From Anodontia alba (Eukaryota; Mollusca; Bivalvia; Lucinida; Lucinidae), in the NCBI GenBank assembly GCA_964016985.1, contig OZ024824.1, forward strand, positions 124,074,077-124,138,076: 64,000 nt of DNA, given 5' to 3'. Shown here one piece after another: positions 34,982-48,800 of the stretch. Under the pieces are notes generated by a model. The model had not been told where the DNA came from. It saw only the letters and a list, made by a program, of their open reading frames with translations, and ran no database searches. A program made the translations under genes and the position numbers. Each line of letters begins with the position of its first letter. Position 1 is the first letter of the stretch.

Positions 34982-37900
34982 GTAAGAATGGACATGATAA
35001 GTTTGGTGGTGGTGGTAGTGTAATTTTGGGTTTTACAGTTTTCAACAGAATGCACTTGTCGGCTTCCATGTGTGTATAGCTTTGTTTTGTGGTTCGTCTT
35101 TGTACTTGTAATCTTAAAGACGTAGTTAAAATGATACCAAAAGTGGGACCTCACAAATGTTTTATTGTCCCTTCGTAGGCGCTATGCAAGAGAGATCAAA
35201 GTATGACATTAAGAGATTATCATGAAATCCCGATATGTCATTTAGAGATTATTATGAAATCCCATCGGGGTGGGGCATGTAAAGAGGCCTTCTGAAAGCT
35301 ACTAAATTTTGTAGGACTACTGCTATGATATTACCTATGTTTAGATAAATAATCTTGCACTAAATCACCCTACTGAGCCGCTCTACCTGTCTATCCTTTA
35401 TTGACAGTGTATTAGGAATTGTTGTGTCCAGTCTCTTATCAGTGATATATAAGACTAATAACTGAGACACATCTTATTTTATGTCTTTAAAAGGACTGGA
35501 TACATGTTTTAGTTTTCCGTCGGTTTTACATGCGTAGTCCCGTATTCAACAGAGGCTCGGTGTGCAATAAAAAAGCAAAGACCAAGTCACAAAAGTAGTC
35601 TCAACTTTTGTGACTTGCTGTCAACTTTCCTGCACACCTGGCCTCTGCTACATATAGATCTACTCAGAGGTAAAAAAATGGTAAGAGAAAAGTCCAGGGA
35701 GTGCCACGATCACAAAAAGGAGAGGAGAAAAGTCCAGGGAGTGCCACACTCACAAACCGCAGCCCTTCCCAGACACCAAGAGGAAAAGGAAACCGACAAA
35801 TCCAAACAAGCACAAATCGAACAAACAAACAAAGGCACTAAGATTAGCTCACTCTTTCCAAGCGAGGTAATCGCAATCCTAAAAGGACTATAAACACAAG
35901 AACAAAATGATACAAGGTAAGACATAAAACAAATCGCCTCGTAGAATAAACCACAAAGCAACAAAGAATAAGACTAAACCAGGACCACCGCCTAAGAACG
36001 GTCAGTATAGTAAACCACCGGGGGTTAAAAGCACTTTTACAGCTAGCCAACTTCACTCTGGGTCCCGATCCTACTCTTAATACAGAAATACATAAGAAAA
36101 TCGGTTCGCATAAAGGCTCCCAATTCAGTATACATGGCTAATTCTACTGTATGCCAGAGTAAATGAAAACCAATAGTTGAACCACGGCGGGCCAAGCCAA
36201 AGACATATCGTCAAGCTCCAAATCCACTGGTTAAAGTTTTACACAAGAGGCCGTCATTGAGTCTGAGGCCCGAACCGCCGTCGTGAATTTAAGAGTGAAG
36301 CATAGCCATCAACAATGATTGAGTTGACAAATAGGCATGCAGTCCGCCGCATAATATCCAGGCTATAGCCAATTCTTTATAACGGTTAATTAGTTCTATG
36401 AATTGCTCCGAAAAGTTAGATTTTCCTACTAAGTCACAGTACACTGCATTCAAGACTGACGCTATAATTTTCTACCAATGCACTGTGTCTGCGATAAAAT
36501 TTCGAAAAAGCATTACGAAGTTTAAGATAACGATAGCCCTGCCTAATAAGTTTGGCAATAAGGGCTTTATTTGGTGGAAACTGTACCATTAGATAAACAC
36601 AGATTTAAAAAAAGGTAAGAGAAAAGCCCAAGGAGTGCCACAATCACAAACCGCAGCCCTTCCCAGACCAATAAAAAAAAAGTGCCTCGGTATCGGAAGA
36701 ATTTGCTCTGTTTAATTGTTCATGAGAGTATATGCGATCCACCATTTGGTCAAAGTAAATATTGTCAATATTTAATAAATCATCCAGGTATCTTGAAGTT
36801 GAATTGAAAGCCTCACTAATGTCCGCAAGATTTTCACATGATAGAGACTTCGTAAACCTCATAACAAAACAGAAACAAATCTGCACAAGAGGAACACAAT
36901 TAGTTTCCATCGGAATGTCAATAGTTTGCTATAAAATTTAGTTCCACATCTAATAAAAATATTATCTAAACGATAAACAAGGACATCATAGAGTTTTTGG
37001 CAAGACCATAACTTATAATTATTGTATACATTAGAAGTGAAAAAAAGCACATTCTTCATTGCAAGCCAAATATTGGGTATTCTCAGGAAAAAACGTTCGG
37101 TTAATTAAATCAGTAAGTTTATCTTTTATAAGATGATGTGGTAACGTAGTATACAGTGTAGAAAAATCATATGTAGACAATTTAGAAGCCTTAAAGGTTT
37201 TAGATTCTAATTTATTGAGGACTTTATTGGACTTTTTATTTAACCAAAATCAGTTAACTCCGTCCCTTTCGTAAACAATATCATAGTATCTAATCCAATG
37301 TTTTTTAACAGCAGTAAGGCATGAAGTAGACAGTTTGGACGAAACAGTAGTCGTACATGAACCAGAATTAGCAAAGAAATGTGCTTTATAATGTCGTTTA
37401 TGAAGTTTAGGTAACCACTATAACAAAGGAAGTTTGTTTTGTTTTTCTTTAATACTCACTGCAAACTTAGCAGTAATATCGTTAGAATGAGTTTTAACAA
37501 TAGATCTTTCGTCAGTAGAAATCCGTTAGTATGTTTCGGTACTACCAAGTTCTTAAATTAGAGTATTGATATAAAGAAGTCGCCACACAACAACAACATT
37601 CTTATCAGCTTTATCAGCTAGAGCCAAAACATACTTCCTATGAGATGCTTAGATATCTCCTTTCAAATATCGAAAAGATAAGAGAAGATGAAGGTTATTA
37701 GAATAAAATAACACACGTTCATTAAGGATCTTAAAAATCTTTAATTTCCATATGGATTGGCCCACCGTGGTTCAACTATTGGTTTTCATTTACTCAGGCA
37801 TACTGTAGAATTAGCCATGAGTACTCGTCTTTGTTTATTATAGTGATTTATTTGATTTTCATGCTTTCGCTTTGATGCATTGACTGAGTTGGGAGCCTTC

Positions 37901-40900
37901 AGGCGAACCGAATTTTTATGTATTTATGCATTAAGAGTAGCATCGGGACCCAGTGTCTATCGGAACCTGACTATCTGTTAGGCCTATCGGAACCTGAATT
38001 TTATACTGACTTAGTATATAAATTCAGAAAACAAATGCCTGTAATGACTTTAGCACTCCTTTTCGTTAGGTCACTCTTCGATATATAAAGATTAGGTACA
38101 ACATAAATGTAATAAGACACACTGCATGCATGGTAGTTAACCCAATCACGGTTAATAACTTTGCTTCACTCTTTGGTTGCATGGCGGCGGGTCGGTACTC
38201 AATGAAGGGTCCGGCCCAAAGACTTTTATGTAAGTCGGTTGGTGCCTGGTGTTCTGGCTCTGGTTGGGCCACCGGAGTCCTAATGTAGGTTTTCTTTTGC
38301 TTCAGCATTTCAATTATTTCTTGCTGTCGAGTCATTGTTGTTTCATCTCTGTATTCGTTTGATGGAGATGTTCTCGGAGATGTTGCATTGATGAGTTAGG
38401 AACCCTTCACGCAGACTGAACAAATGTCTTGTAAATACCACGGCAGAATAAAGGGCGAGGGTTGTGACCAGGTAAAATCGATTTAAGCCACCTCGACACC
38501 GCCCCCCACCCCCCCCACCCTACCCAGTAATATGTTTGCTGGCCGTTCGATCGCATGGCGGTGCTTCTGCTGTGGTTAGCATTGCGATTACCTCGCTTGG
38601 GGAAGAGAGAGCTAATCTTAGTGCTTTTCGTACGTTTGGTCGATTTGTGCTTGTTTGGATTTGTCAGTTTCCTCTTCATCTTGATGTCTGGGAAGGACTG
38701 CGGTTTGTGATTGTGGCACTTCCTGGACTTTTCTCTAACCTTTTTTGCTATATCTGTCATTGTATGTCTTTGCAGGTTTGTCTTGGTAATATTTTTAAAG
38801 CTGTTAGGCCATTTTGGGGGAAAATTGGCTTTCTGATTGTAGTGTTTTGACTGGTGTCGTTACTTCAAAAGAAAAGGGAAGGCAATGATCAGGAATCGAT
38901 ACAATTATCCCACACTTCCCATCAGAGACATCAAAGGGAAAGAAACACAAACATGACATAAATAGACCCTAATGGAAACATCACTAGCAGAAAGCAAAAC
39001 GGACAGTTACTTTCTCACGAAGTGGCCAAATGGCTATCCAAAACAAAAAGATGTAAGCGACACACACATTCAAAGACGAACTATATCAAAAATAAACCAT
39101 GTCAGAAGAACTCTTTCCATTTAGTGTCTTGGAAAGGAAGGTATCGATTCCTGATCATTGCCTTCCTTTCTATTTGCAAACTTCATTACTGCTTATGAGG
39201 ATTCTCCAAAACAAACGAGACTCCCATTTTCTTATCTTTAATTAGGCTAAATCTGTTTTTCCCATATTTTTTTCTAAATCTGTACACTAAGTCATCGTAA
39301 AATTCTGGGTCCGATATACCTTGTTGCAGAAGTGTTTTCAGACTGACGCTATATTTTTTCTTTCAAGGCACTGTGTCTACGATAACACTTTCGAAAACGC
39401 CTTACGAAGTTTAAAATAACGATAGCCCTGCCTAATAAATTTGGCAGGAAGGGTTTTATTACGGTAGTTAGTCACTAAGATTTGAAGAAGCTCTGACGAA
39501 TCTAATAAGTTGAGATATGTATACCTCATATGAGGTACGCTGGGGGACATATATGCATGTAACAAATAGAATCTGAGTTATAACTGCCTTATATAGTGAA
39601 CTTCGGTGATGATAAACACCATGGGCTAGTCGGAATGGCTTTGAATTTAGCGTTATAGGTATTTGTAAATTTCAATATCAACCGACTTTCCTAGATATTT
39701 ATTTTGCATACAAACTGTATATTCCGTAGAGCTTTCATTTCATTCTTACTCTTGTATCATTTAGTTACTGTAATGATCGCCGTACCTGATGTATACAATA
39801 AAGCTGGCAATTAAGATGGACAGGTATCCAATTGTCTAATGAGCGTTTGCGAAAGAAAATCCTCTACGGAGAACTATAAGTGGGCAAAAGTTCCCATGGT
39901 GGTCAGAAGTGATACAAGGACACACTCAAAGCCTCCCTTAAAGACTTTAACATACCATCAGAGTCTTGGGAAGAAATTGCACAGGATCGCGCAGAATGGC
40001 GAGACCTTATAAGAAGATGTACTGGGCTCAGTTGTTCAAAGCGTCGTTAGCTTAACGAGCTCGTTAAGGGTCATTTCGTTAACTGTTTTAGCGAATTCAA
40101 TATACAATATTCTGATATTTTTTGCTGAAAAAATGTGAGTACCTTTTGCACTGCAAAAGCTACTCACATTTTTGTCAGCAAAAAATTTCAGAATATTTGC
40201 GTATCACTCGATGTAAATGTTAACGAATTGTTAACTAACGACATTATTAGCTTTGAACAGCTGGGCCCTGGTGAATACGAAGCAAAACTAATCAGCAAAG
40301 CCGGGCAGAAACGTGCTCAGCGGAAAGTCAGAGCTAAGGCATCACAACGGAACTTTCTGCCTCAAACCTCTCTTGTTCTATCTGCAACAAGCAGTTTGGA
40401 GATAAGTGTGGTATCATCAGCAATTTTCGAACACACAAAAAGTAGCGCTCCTCGCATTGGTCATTGTCAGTAATGACCGACGAATTATTATTATATACAA
40501 TAAAGCAGGGAGAAAGTATTTTTCTACCTAAAGATTGGCATAACGACTGATATAACTGCAACGACTGACATGAGCCAATTTCAATTACAAAATCGGGTAA
40601 CTGAAGTCTACATTAACTATTTAACTGTCAGTAACTATTTATTTTTCTCTCCTCTACTAATGTATCTAATAGTGTATTTTCTGTTTCTTATTGATCTCCT
40701 TAAATATTTTCTGACTTATTCACTTTCATTTAAAAGTATTATTTTAAGACTGACCTAATAAATCGCATTATTGATATCTTCATTCTTATTGAAATACGGG
40801 ATACAGCTCTACAAAAGTCATAAGACTTTCTTCTGAATCCCTAACCTATATCTTTATATTCAAGGGGTACAACGTATTACGGTTTTTGTGGTCAATAGGT

Positions 40901-43423
40901 CAAACAAAAATATATCGTTTTCGGTACAAAATGGCGTCGTAACACAATGGTTCCTTTTAATTTGGTGGACAAAATCACAAAGTATGTTTGCTGGCGTTGA
41001 AATTTTATATCAAGTAGCGCAGGATGTCAGTGGAAAAAATTATGCAGTGTATCTAGAAAACTGGCCTTATCATCCTATGTATCCTCAAACTGTAGTGATG
41101 CTCAGTAAAGTGAGAAGATCGAATCGATGAGAAAATCGGAACCGATTTTCACCTGCATAAAATCACGCTTAGATCACGAAAACATGCCTATATAATTTTG
41201 ACCCCCCCCCCTTAAACCCCACTTTCATATAGTAAAACTTGGGTTTACAGGGGTATACATTATTTTTCTTATTTCTACTCAAAAACATAGATTGTGGGTA
41301 CTTGTTAGAGCCGCCCCCTCGATATCGATTTCATCTATTGATCACAAAAACCTTAATACGTTCTACTCCTTGATCTTATTTTTCCAGTCTCAATCTCTGT
41401 AGGTGTCGTTAGTTTATACAAATTTAAAAATGTTAAATCCAATAGAAGGATCGTCTGGTTGTTCTATAAATATTTTGTATTTTATGTAAATAGTGTAGAC
41501 ACTAATCAGACGCCATTTTCTGTGGCGTCTAATCTTGGTCAACACTATTTGGCAATGTTCTAGGACGCTAGGTATAAATGGGTTAAAAATCATCAAAATG
41601 ACGTGAACGACATTTCCCGAGCAAGAAGCGTTTAATCACTTTCAGCCCTGCATACGAGATCAGAAGGCATGTAACAAGCCGTCTCATCAGGATATACACT
41701 GTTTGCAATTCTGTGTTAGATTCAATGGACGTGTCAACTTTCTGCGACAGAAGAGTCAATTTTGGAAACTTAGGGGCAAAATGGTTAATCCTTTCTATCT
41801 GTGAATGGTATCAATGCATAGGAATTATACAATGATTTATTATATATGTGGATAAACCTTTACAACAACTAGTGTGAAGTGCCGTGTGGTGACTGTAAAA
41901 GGTCTCCCCGTACCTCATTATCATCACGAAACCATGCCTATATAATTTTGACCCCTTTTAACCCCACTTTTATATAGTAAAACTGGGGTTTATTTTTCAT
42001 ATTTCTGCTCAGAAACATAGATCGATGAGGCGGTTCTAACGGGTACCCACTATCTATGTTTTGAGCAGAAATATGAACAATATCAGAATCTTTTACCTGA
42101 AAATTTTCGGTTTTGGGAGGTAAAATTTTCTATATATTTGAATAGGCGTATTTTTGTATTGTAGTGCTGCTTTTACTTCTGGGATTAGTAGAAATGTACT
42201 CTACATATACAACAGACGACCTCGCCCCATAGGGCAATTGTAAATATAATTTTGGTATGGCTATTCTAAACAGCTGGTCTTGCACATTTTCATTCTAATT
42301 TACATTTACTATTTTCTGTACATTTTACAGATGCGCAACCGAGCTTTCCTTGTCCTTATATTTGGGATCCTTACTGTGGAGAAGATGGAAATACCTATCC
42401 CAATAAATGTGTAATGAAATATAGGTATGTACACAGCTTACTACCGGATACAGGTGGATAACTACAGTCGACTCTCGTTATCACGAAGTATTAAGGACTC
42501 TCTTAAATACTTCGAGATATCCGTACTTCAATATATCAGATTTGCAAAATTGAGGAAAGAATAAATCGAACTAACACATTTAACAAATGAATATGTAATT
42601 TGACTCCCGAAGTTAGAACAATATCGAAAATATTGTGGAAAAGAGACATTGCTCTCTTTTCGACAATATTTTGTTACCTGTTGTTAGATTTCCATGTTAG
42701 AACAGGGACCAGATTTTCACTTCGAGGTTAGCGGTTATTCGAGATAAGCGAAGTCGAGATAGCGAGAGTCGACTTTATGTATATATGAAAGGTGTTTCAT
42801 TACGACAGCCTATCTTGGAGGCTTTACAAATTCGTCATAGTGCCTTTATGCATTGTATTGGTGCCCGTATGCAGTGTATTGGTGACGGTCGAGGACTAAT
42901 GGATTCCATTTCTGTTGTCCTCACTGGGTAGCTAGACATGAAAACGGTAGGTAATTATTCATTTCTATTTTGTTAAAAACACAATTACTCAGTCAGTGCA
43001 GGTAAGTACCGGCAAAAAGTTGAATGATTATGAGCGAATCTTTAACGGCAAATGTCTTTGCATTTTATCAGTTCATGTTTTGCTTAAATTCGTCTACATA
43101 GATTACATACATGTAAATACACGATGCCCACTTCCCCGTTGGTGAACATTGGGCAACATTTAATATGTGTTAGCCAATATATGCTAGCACTTAATATTAT
43201 CGGGCTAACGGAAGGAGTGCCGGTTCCTATTATGATTGGTACTGCTAAATGCGTTAACATAGAGTCGAACCTCGTTATCTCGAACTCGCTTATTTCGAAT
43301 TACCGCTTAGCTCGAAGTGAAAATCTGGTCCCTGTTTTAACATGAAACTATGACAACAGGTAACAAAATAATGTGGAAAAGAGGAGAAATTGCTCCTAAG
43401 GAGCAATTTTTCCTCTTTTCCAC

Positions 43424-43500
<77 letters not shown>

Positions 43501-45790
43501 CAGGAGTCAAATTACATATTCATTTGCTAAATGTGGTTGTTCAATTTATTGTTTTCCTCACTCTCTCTCTGATATGTCGCGGTACGGATATCTCGAAGTG
43601 TTTCAGTGAGTACCTTGGATTTCGAGATAACGAGAGTCGACTGTATTTTTAAACAACCATTATTATACCTAGCTGAAAATTATGGGAAATCTGTGCTATT
43701 GTATGCAAAGTAAAAACACGCTTTTACCGTATAATCTTGCGCGGTTTCGTAAAAAAAATAAAATAATAATAAAAAAAAAAAAAAATAAAATAAAATAAAA
43801 AAATAAGCGCGGTTTCGGTTTATACTGTATTTATTTGATTTCACAGAAGACATATGCAATACATGTATTAAACATATGTACGAGTCACAGGATTTGACGG
43901 TAAACACTAGGGCTTATTTGAGTCATTTCCTGGAAACAAAGAGCATAGGTTGCATCATCTATGGATGGAAGGCAATGTAACACATTTATTGAATATGAAA
44001 AGAACAAAAATAAATAAATAAAGAAAGAAAGATGAAAGAAAGAAAAAGAGAAAGAACATTTCATTTGTACTGACATAAAGTAACAACTGACCTGATAAGT
44101 AAATTAAGCGGATACACAGACAGATATACAAACTAGAGTAGCTAAGATTTAGGATTATATGTAGTAATAAAACACAAAGCAAATTGTTCAGTTCAAATGC
44201 CACGGTTGTGAAAAATTCTTGCGGCAACATCAAAATATTTTGGCTTACGAATGCGCGCTTTCGTGTACGAGGAGTGATCACTGTATGTGGCCATTTGAGT
44301 CACACATTTGGCAACATACCTGTTCTTACAGTGTATGATATATAAAATCGAACTTCAATGGCTGGAACATTTTGGGACCATGGAAATTTGTTTTAAACAT
44401 GGGCTGTTCCAGCAATTGAGGGTTAATCATAGCGCCAGGTTAAGGCGTAAACGCGGATACATTGTAATTTGGGGATGTCTTTTCGATCTTAAAATAGTGG
44501 TATATTGAGTGTATTCATTTGAATCGCCTCAATGAGTGGAAAATTTGGAGAGTACATGCTCCTGACCATTTTGTTTTAGTTTTTTCGCCGCTTTCATCAA
44601 AAAACGTGCCTTAGAAAATACGCAAAATATGCATATTCAGATCATCCCGTGCATGTGCAAAGTACATATCTATCATCTGAACCTTTGCTCTTCATTGATA
44701 CATTCTGTGGTATCCAATGATTCTGTAAGCGGACAGTGAAGGCCCTGATCAGACTGCGCGTTTGCGCAGGCTGATCTGGACCTTCGCTGTCCGAATATGC
44801 CCGAAGACACGGCATGGCCCATTCGAAGAAACATACTGTATTTACTCTAAGTGTTTAGACACTGGAATCGCAGACCGAGATCAGGCGCAGAGAGAGATCA
44901 GACGTAGAGCGAGATCATACATAGATCGAGATCACACGCAGACTGAGATCAGACGCAGACCGCGATAAGACGCAGACTGTGATCACACGCAGACTGTGAT
45001 CAGACGCAGAATGTGATCAAGCACAGATCGAGATCAGATGCAGACTAAGATCATACGCAGATTGAGATCAGATTCAAAATGTGATCAGACGCAGATCGAG
45101 ATCAGACGCAGACTATGATCAGACGCAAACTGAGATCAGGCGCAGAGCAAGCTCAGACTGAGGTCAGACGCAGGCTGAGATCAGACGCAAAATGTCATTA
45201 GACGCAGATCGAGATCAGACCCAGACTGTGATCAAACGCATACTGAGAACAGACGCAGAATGTGAACAGACGCAGATCGAGATCAGACGCAGACTGTCAT
45301 GAGACGCAGACTGTGATCAGACGCAGAATGTGATCAATCGCAGACTGTGATCAGACGCTTATCGAGATCAGACAAAGACTGTGATCAGACGCAGACCGAG
45401 ATCAAGCGCAGACCGAGATCAGAAGCAGACTGTGATCAGACACAGACTGAGATCAGACGCAGAATGTGATCAGACGCAGATCGAGATCAGACGCAGACTT
45501 TGTTCAGACACAGATTCTGGTCAGCGGCAGACCGATGTCAGATGCAGACTGAGATCAGACGCAGACTAGATCAGAAGCAGACTAAAATCAGACGCAGACT
45601 GAGGTCAGACTCAGACGCAGACAGTAAACCAGACTTTTAAGACATTTGGTTAGGAGTTAAAGTGTCGTATGTTAACATTTACGACTCTCTGGGTGCAAAT
45701 TAAGCTGACAACAAATCCATGAAGTTTTTTTTTTTTCTTATTTTTCCAAGACAATAGGTTTTGACTGCGTATGCAAGCAATGTCAATTCC

Positions 45791-45878
<88 letters not shown>

Positions 45879-48800
45879 AAAAATAAGAATATATTTAAAA
45901 AAAAATGTCGTGTGCTAAATTTATTATCAAGTTCAGCATACTTGCCCTTAACTTAAAACAAGTCCATATAACTACCTATTGATGTGTCCAAACACTGTTC
46001 GGTGACTGACAAGAGTTTAGTACCTTATAGTTCCAGATCTGGGTCTACACTGTCTGCCCAAATACTCAGATTAAATAGGGTATTCTCTAAATAGTGTGCT
46101 TGTGAAATGCGTTAACCTATACCACTCTCTGGGCATATTCAGCAGACGACAAATTGAAAATATGTTTTTAAATTTCCCAGAAACAGGATTTGACATTTCA
46201 TGTCTGTCGGCATGAAATGTCAAAACCTGTTTTCTGGGAAAAATAAGAAAATATATTTCAGTTAGTCGTCTGTTCAAAATTTTACTCAGAGTGCTTAGTG
46301 TTGAGACAGGTTCGTCTTGTCTTCAAAAAAACTTATAATTATGTCGTATTTTCTTTCCAGTGGCGTTAAAAGCGGTGTCAGGGGGCAGTGTCCATGTAAT
46401 TGTCCCAGAATCATGGACCTCTACTGTGGAAAAGATGGGAAAACATATAACAACAAATGTCTTCTCGAATGCAAGTTCCCGTATGTATCTTTTTTCGTTG
46501 TTGTGTTGTTTTCTAATAAAAAGAAATGGTTTATTGGTGCGATTGGTTGTTGCAAGGTTACTCAGACTATAAGGGGTCAGTCTTCAGACTAAATGGCGGC
46601 TCCCGTCTTTACCTGTTTTAGATGGCCGGCACTATCTATAAATGTCTGGTTAGGTTTATCGTGGTCCTATTTGTGATTTTCATAGACTCTGATTTCAGTT
46701 TGTCATTGAGTCCTTTTACCTTGTTTCATCACAGTGTTTTTAATTACAGTCGAATCTCAATAGCTCGAACACCGATGGCTCGTTCACCATGGCTAATTCG
46801 AACTCGTTTTTGAGTCCCTACGAAATTCTCCCAATAGATCAAGAAAAACAAATATTTAAGAAAGTCCCGAATATCTATTTACGATGGCTTTCCTAAACAA
46901 AATTTCACTGACAAAATAAAAAACGGAATAAAAACAAAACGGCGGCGACCATTATTTTAGAGAACTCCCACGGTAGCGAAGTGTTCTTCAGCGATAATGC
47001 CTACCCCTTGCCGTAAAATAACATGTTTTATTGTTGTTGTTGTTTTTTTCTTTGTTGTTTTTTTTTTTTCTTGTTTGTTTGTTTTTTGTTGTTTTTTTTT
47101 TTTGTTGTTGTTTTTTTTTTTGTTGTTGTTGTTTTTCATATGCCTTGCAAAGATGACGGTTGCTGCAGCTGAAGCGCCCACCATGTTTTGTTGTTTTTTT
47201 TCCGAGATTGATTGGTTGATTTTGTCAATTGACATAGCGCCATGTGACTTGGGTTACGAGTGAATTACGGAAAAGTACGGAAGCTATATGAAATTGGCTA
47301 TGGCTCCTTTGTAAAATCTACCAAGTTTGTCATGTTCTCTAATTTTTGTTTCAGAAAAGTAGAGGTCGATCATAAAGGTGCATGTGGTGAACTCTGCATT
47401 TGCCAATTATTGTACGCTCCAGTATGCGGCATGGACGGAAGAACTTATGATAATGAATGTACTCTGAACTGCAAGTAAGTTATTTTTTCATTTACAGTCC
47501 AGTCCGGTAACATTGTGCGGTCGTTAACATCACGAAAACACGCCTATACAATTCTGACCCCCTTAAACCCCACTTTTATATAGTAAAACTGGGGTTTACA
47601 GGGGTATACATTATTTTTCTTATTTCTGCTTAAAAACATAGATTGTGGGTACTCGTTAGAACTGCCTCGGCGAGGCGGTTCTAACGAGTACCCACAATCT
47701 ATGTTTTGAACAGAAATATGAAAAATATCGGAATTTTTTATCCGAAAACTTTCAGTTTTTGGTGGTGAAATTTTCAATATATTTGAATAGGCAAGTTTCG
47801 TAATGACATTGCGCGCACTGCATCCACAGGCTGCCTTTAAAAATAACTCGGCTTGCAGTATTGGCATTTCTAAAACGTGAGCTCGATTTTAATCAATACA
47901 ATAAAATTGCAAATGCACGTGCCAAGTATTCAGTTTTGCGAACAGTTTCATATTAGGCATTTCACGGAAACGTCCGAAAACATAATAACACTAAAAACTA
48001 ATGAGATCCCCTGGTACTGGAAATAGACCTGTCCAAAGTGGAAGTAGAAGAGTCCATTTGAGATAAGTGGATTCAGCGGTCTTCAGTTTAGAGGAAATTT
48101 ATTGCTCTCCCTCAAAATTTCAACTATGTATAGCATGTTGTGAAGTCTGGGCATGATTATGAGACCAGAAACAGGTTGTCACGAAAGCATGCCTATATAA
48201 TTTTGACCCCCTAAAACCACACTTTTATATAGTAAAACTGGGGTTTACAGGGGTAAACATTATTTTTCTTATTTCTGCTCAGAAACATAGATTGTGGGTA
48301 TTCGTTAGAACCGCCTCTGCGAGGCGGTTCTAACGAGTATCCACAATCTATGTTTTGAGCAGAAATATGAAAAAATATTTGAATTTTTTGTCTGAAAATT
48401 TTCAATTTTTCGGTGATTAACTTTTCAGTATATTTGAATAGGCGTGTTTTCGTAATGATTATTTTCGTGCGAGATTTGGATACTGTACCCCGGCTCATAT
48501 ATGTCTGATTTATTTCTTCATGAGAAGTTGAAGCTCCATTTTGCCTTATATAATGTAAAGCTTTAACACATTTATGCCGAGTGTTTGGACGTGTCCATTT
48601 CTAATAGGAGTGGTGTCTGGGTATTTTATTTATAATCACCATGTGTAATAGAAATTCCTTTATTTAATGCAAACAATGTTCACCCTGATCATACGCCGCG
48701 TTCTGCGGCGTCTAAAAAGGGTTTATACTGTTATGGAAATGCTCTTTTTTTGCGGACGCTACTCATAAATGAATTAACTCTTTACAATACCTCTATTAAC

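Noticed and set aside
43350..43652. 100-codon frame through (TA)n
   Set aside because: Tyr-Ile runs come from the microsatellite inside a MITE.
44762..45569. Arg/Asp/Gln-rich ORFs
   Set aside because: They are translations of the 17-bp array, whose period makes all frames similar.
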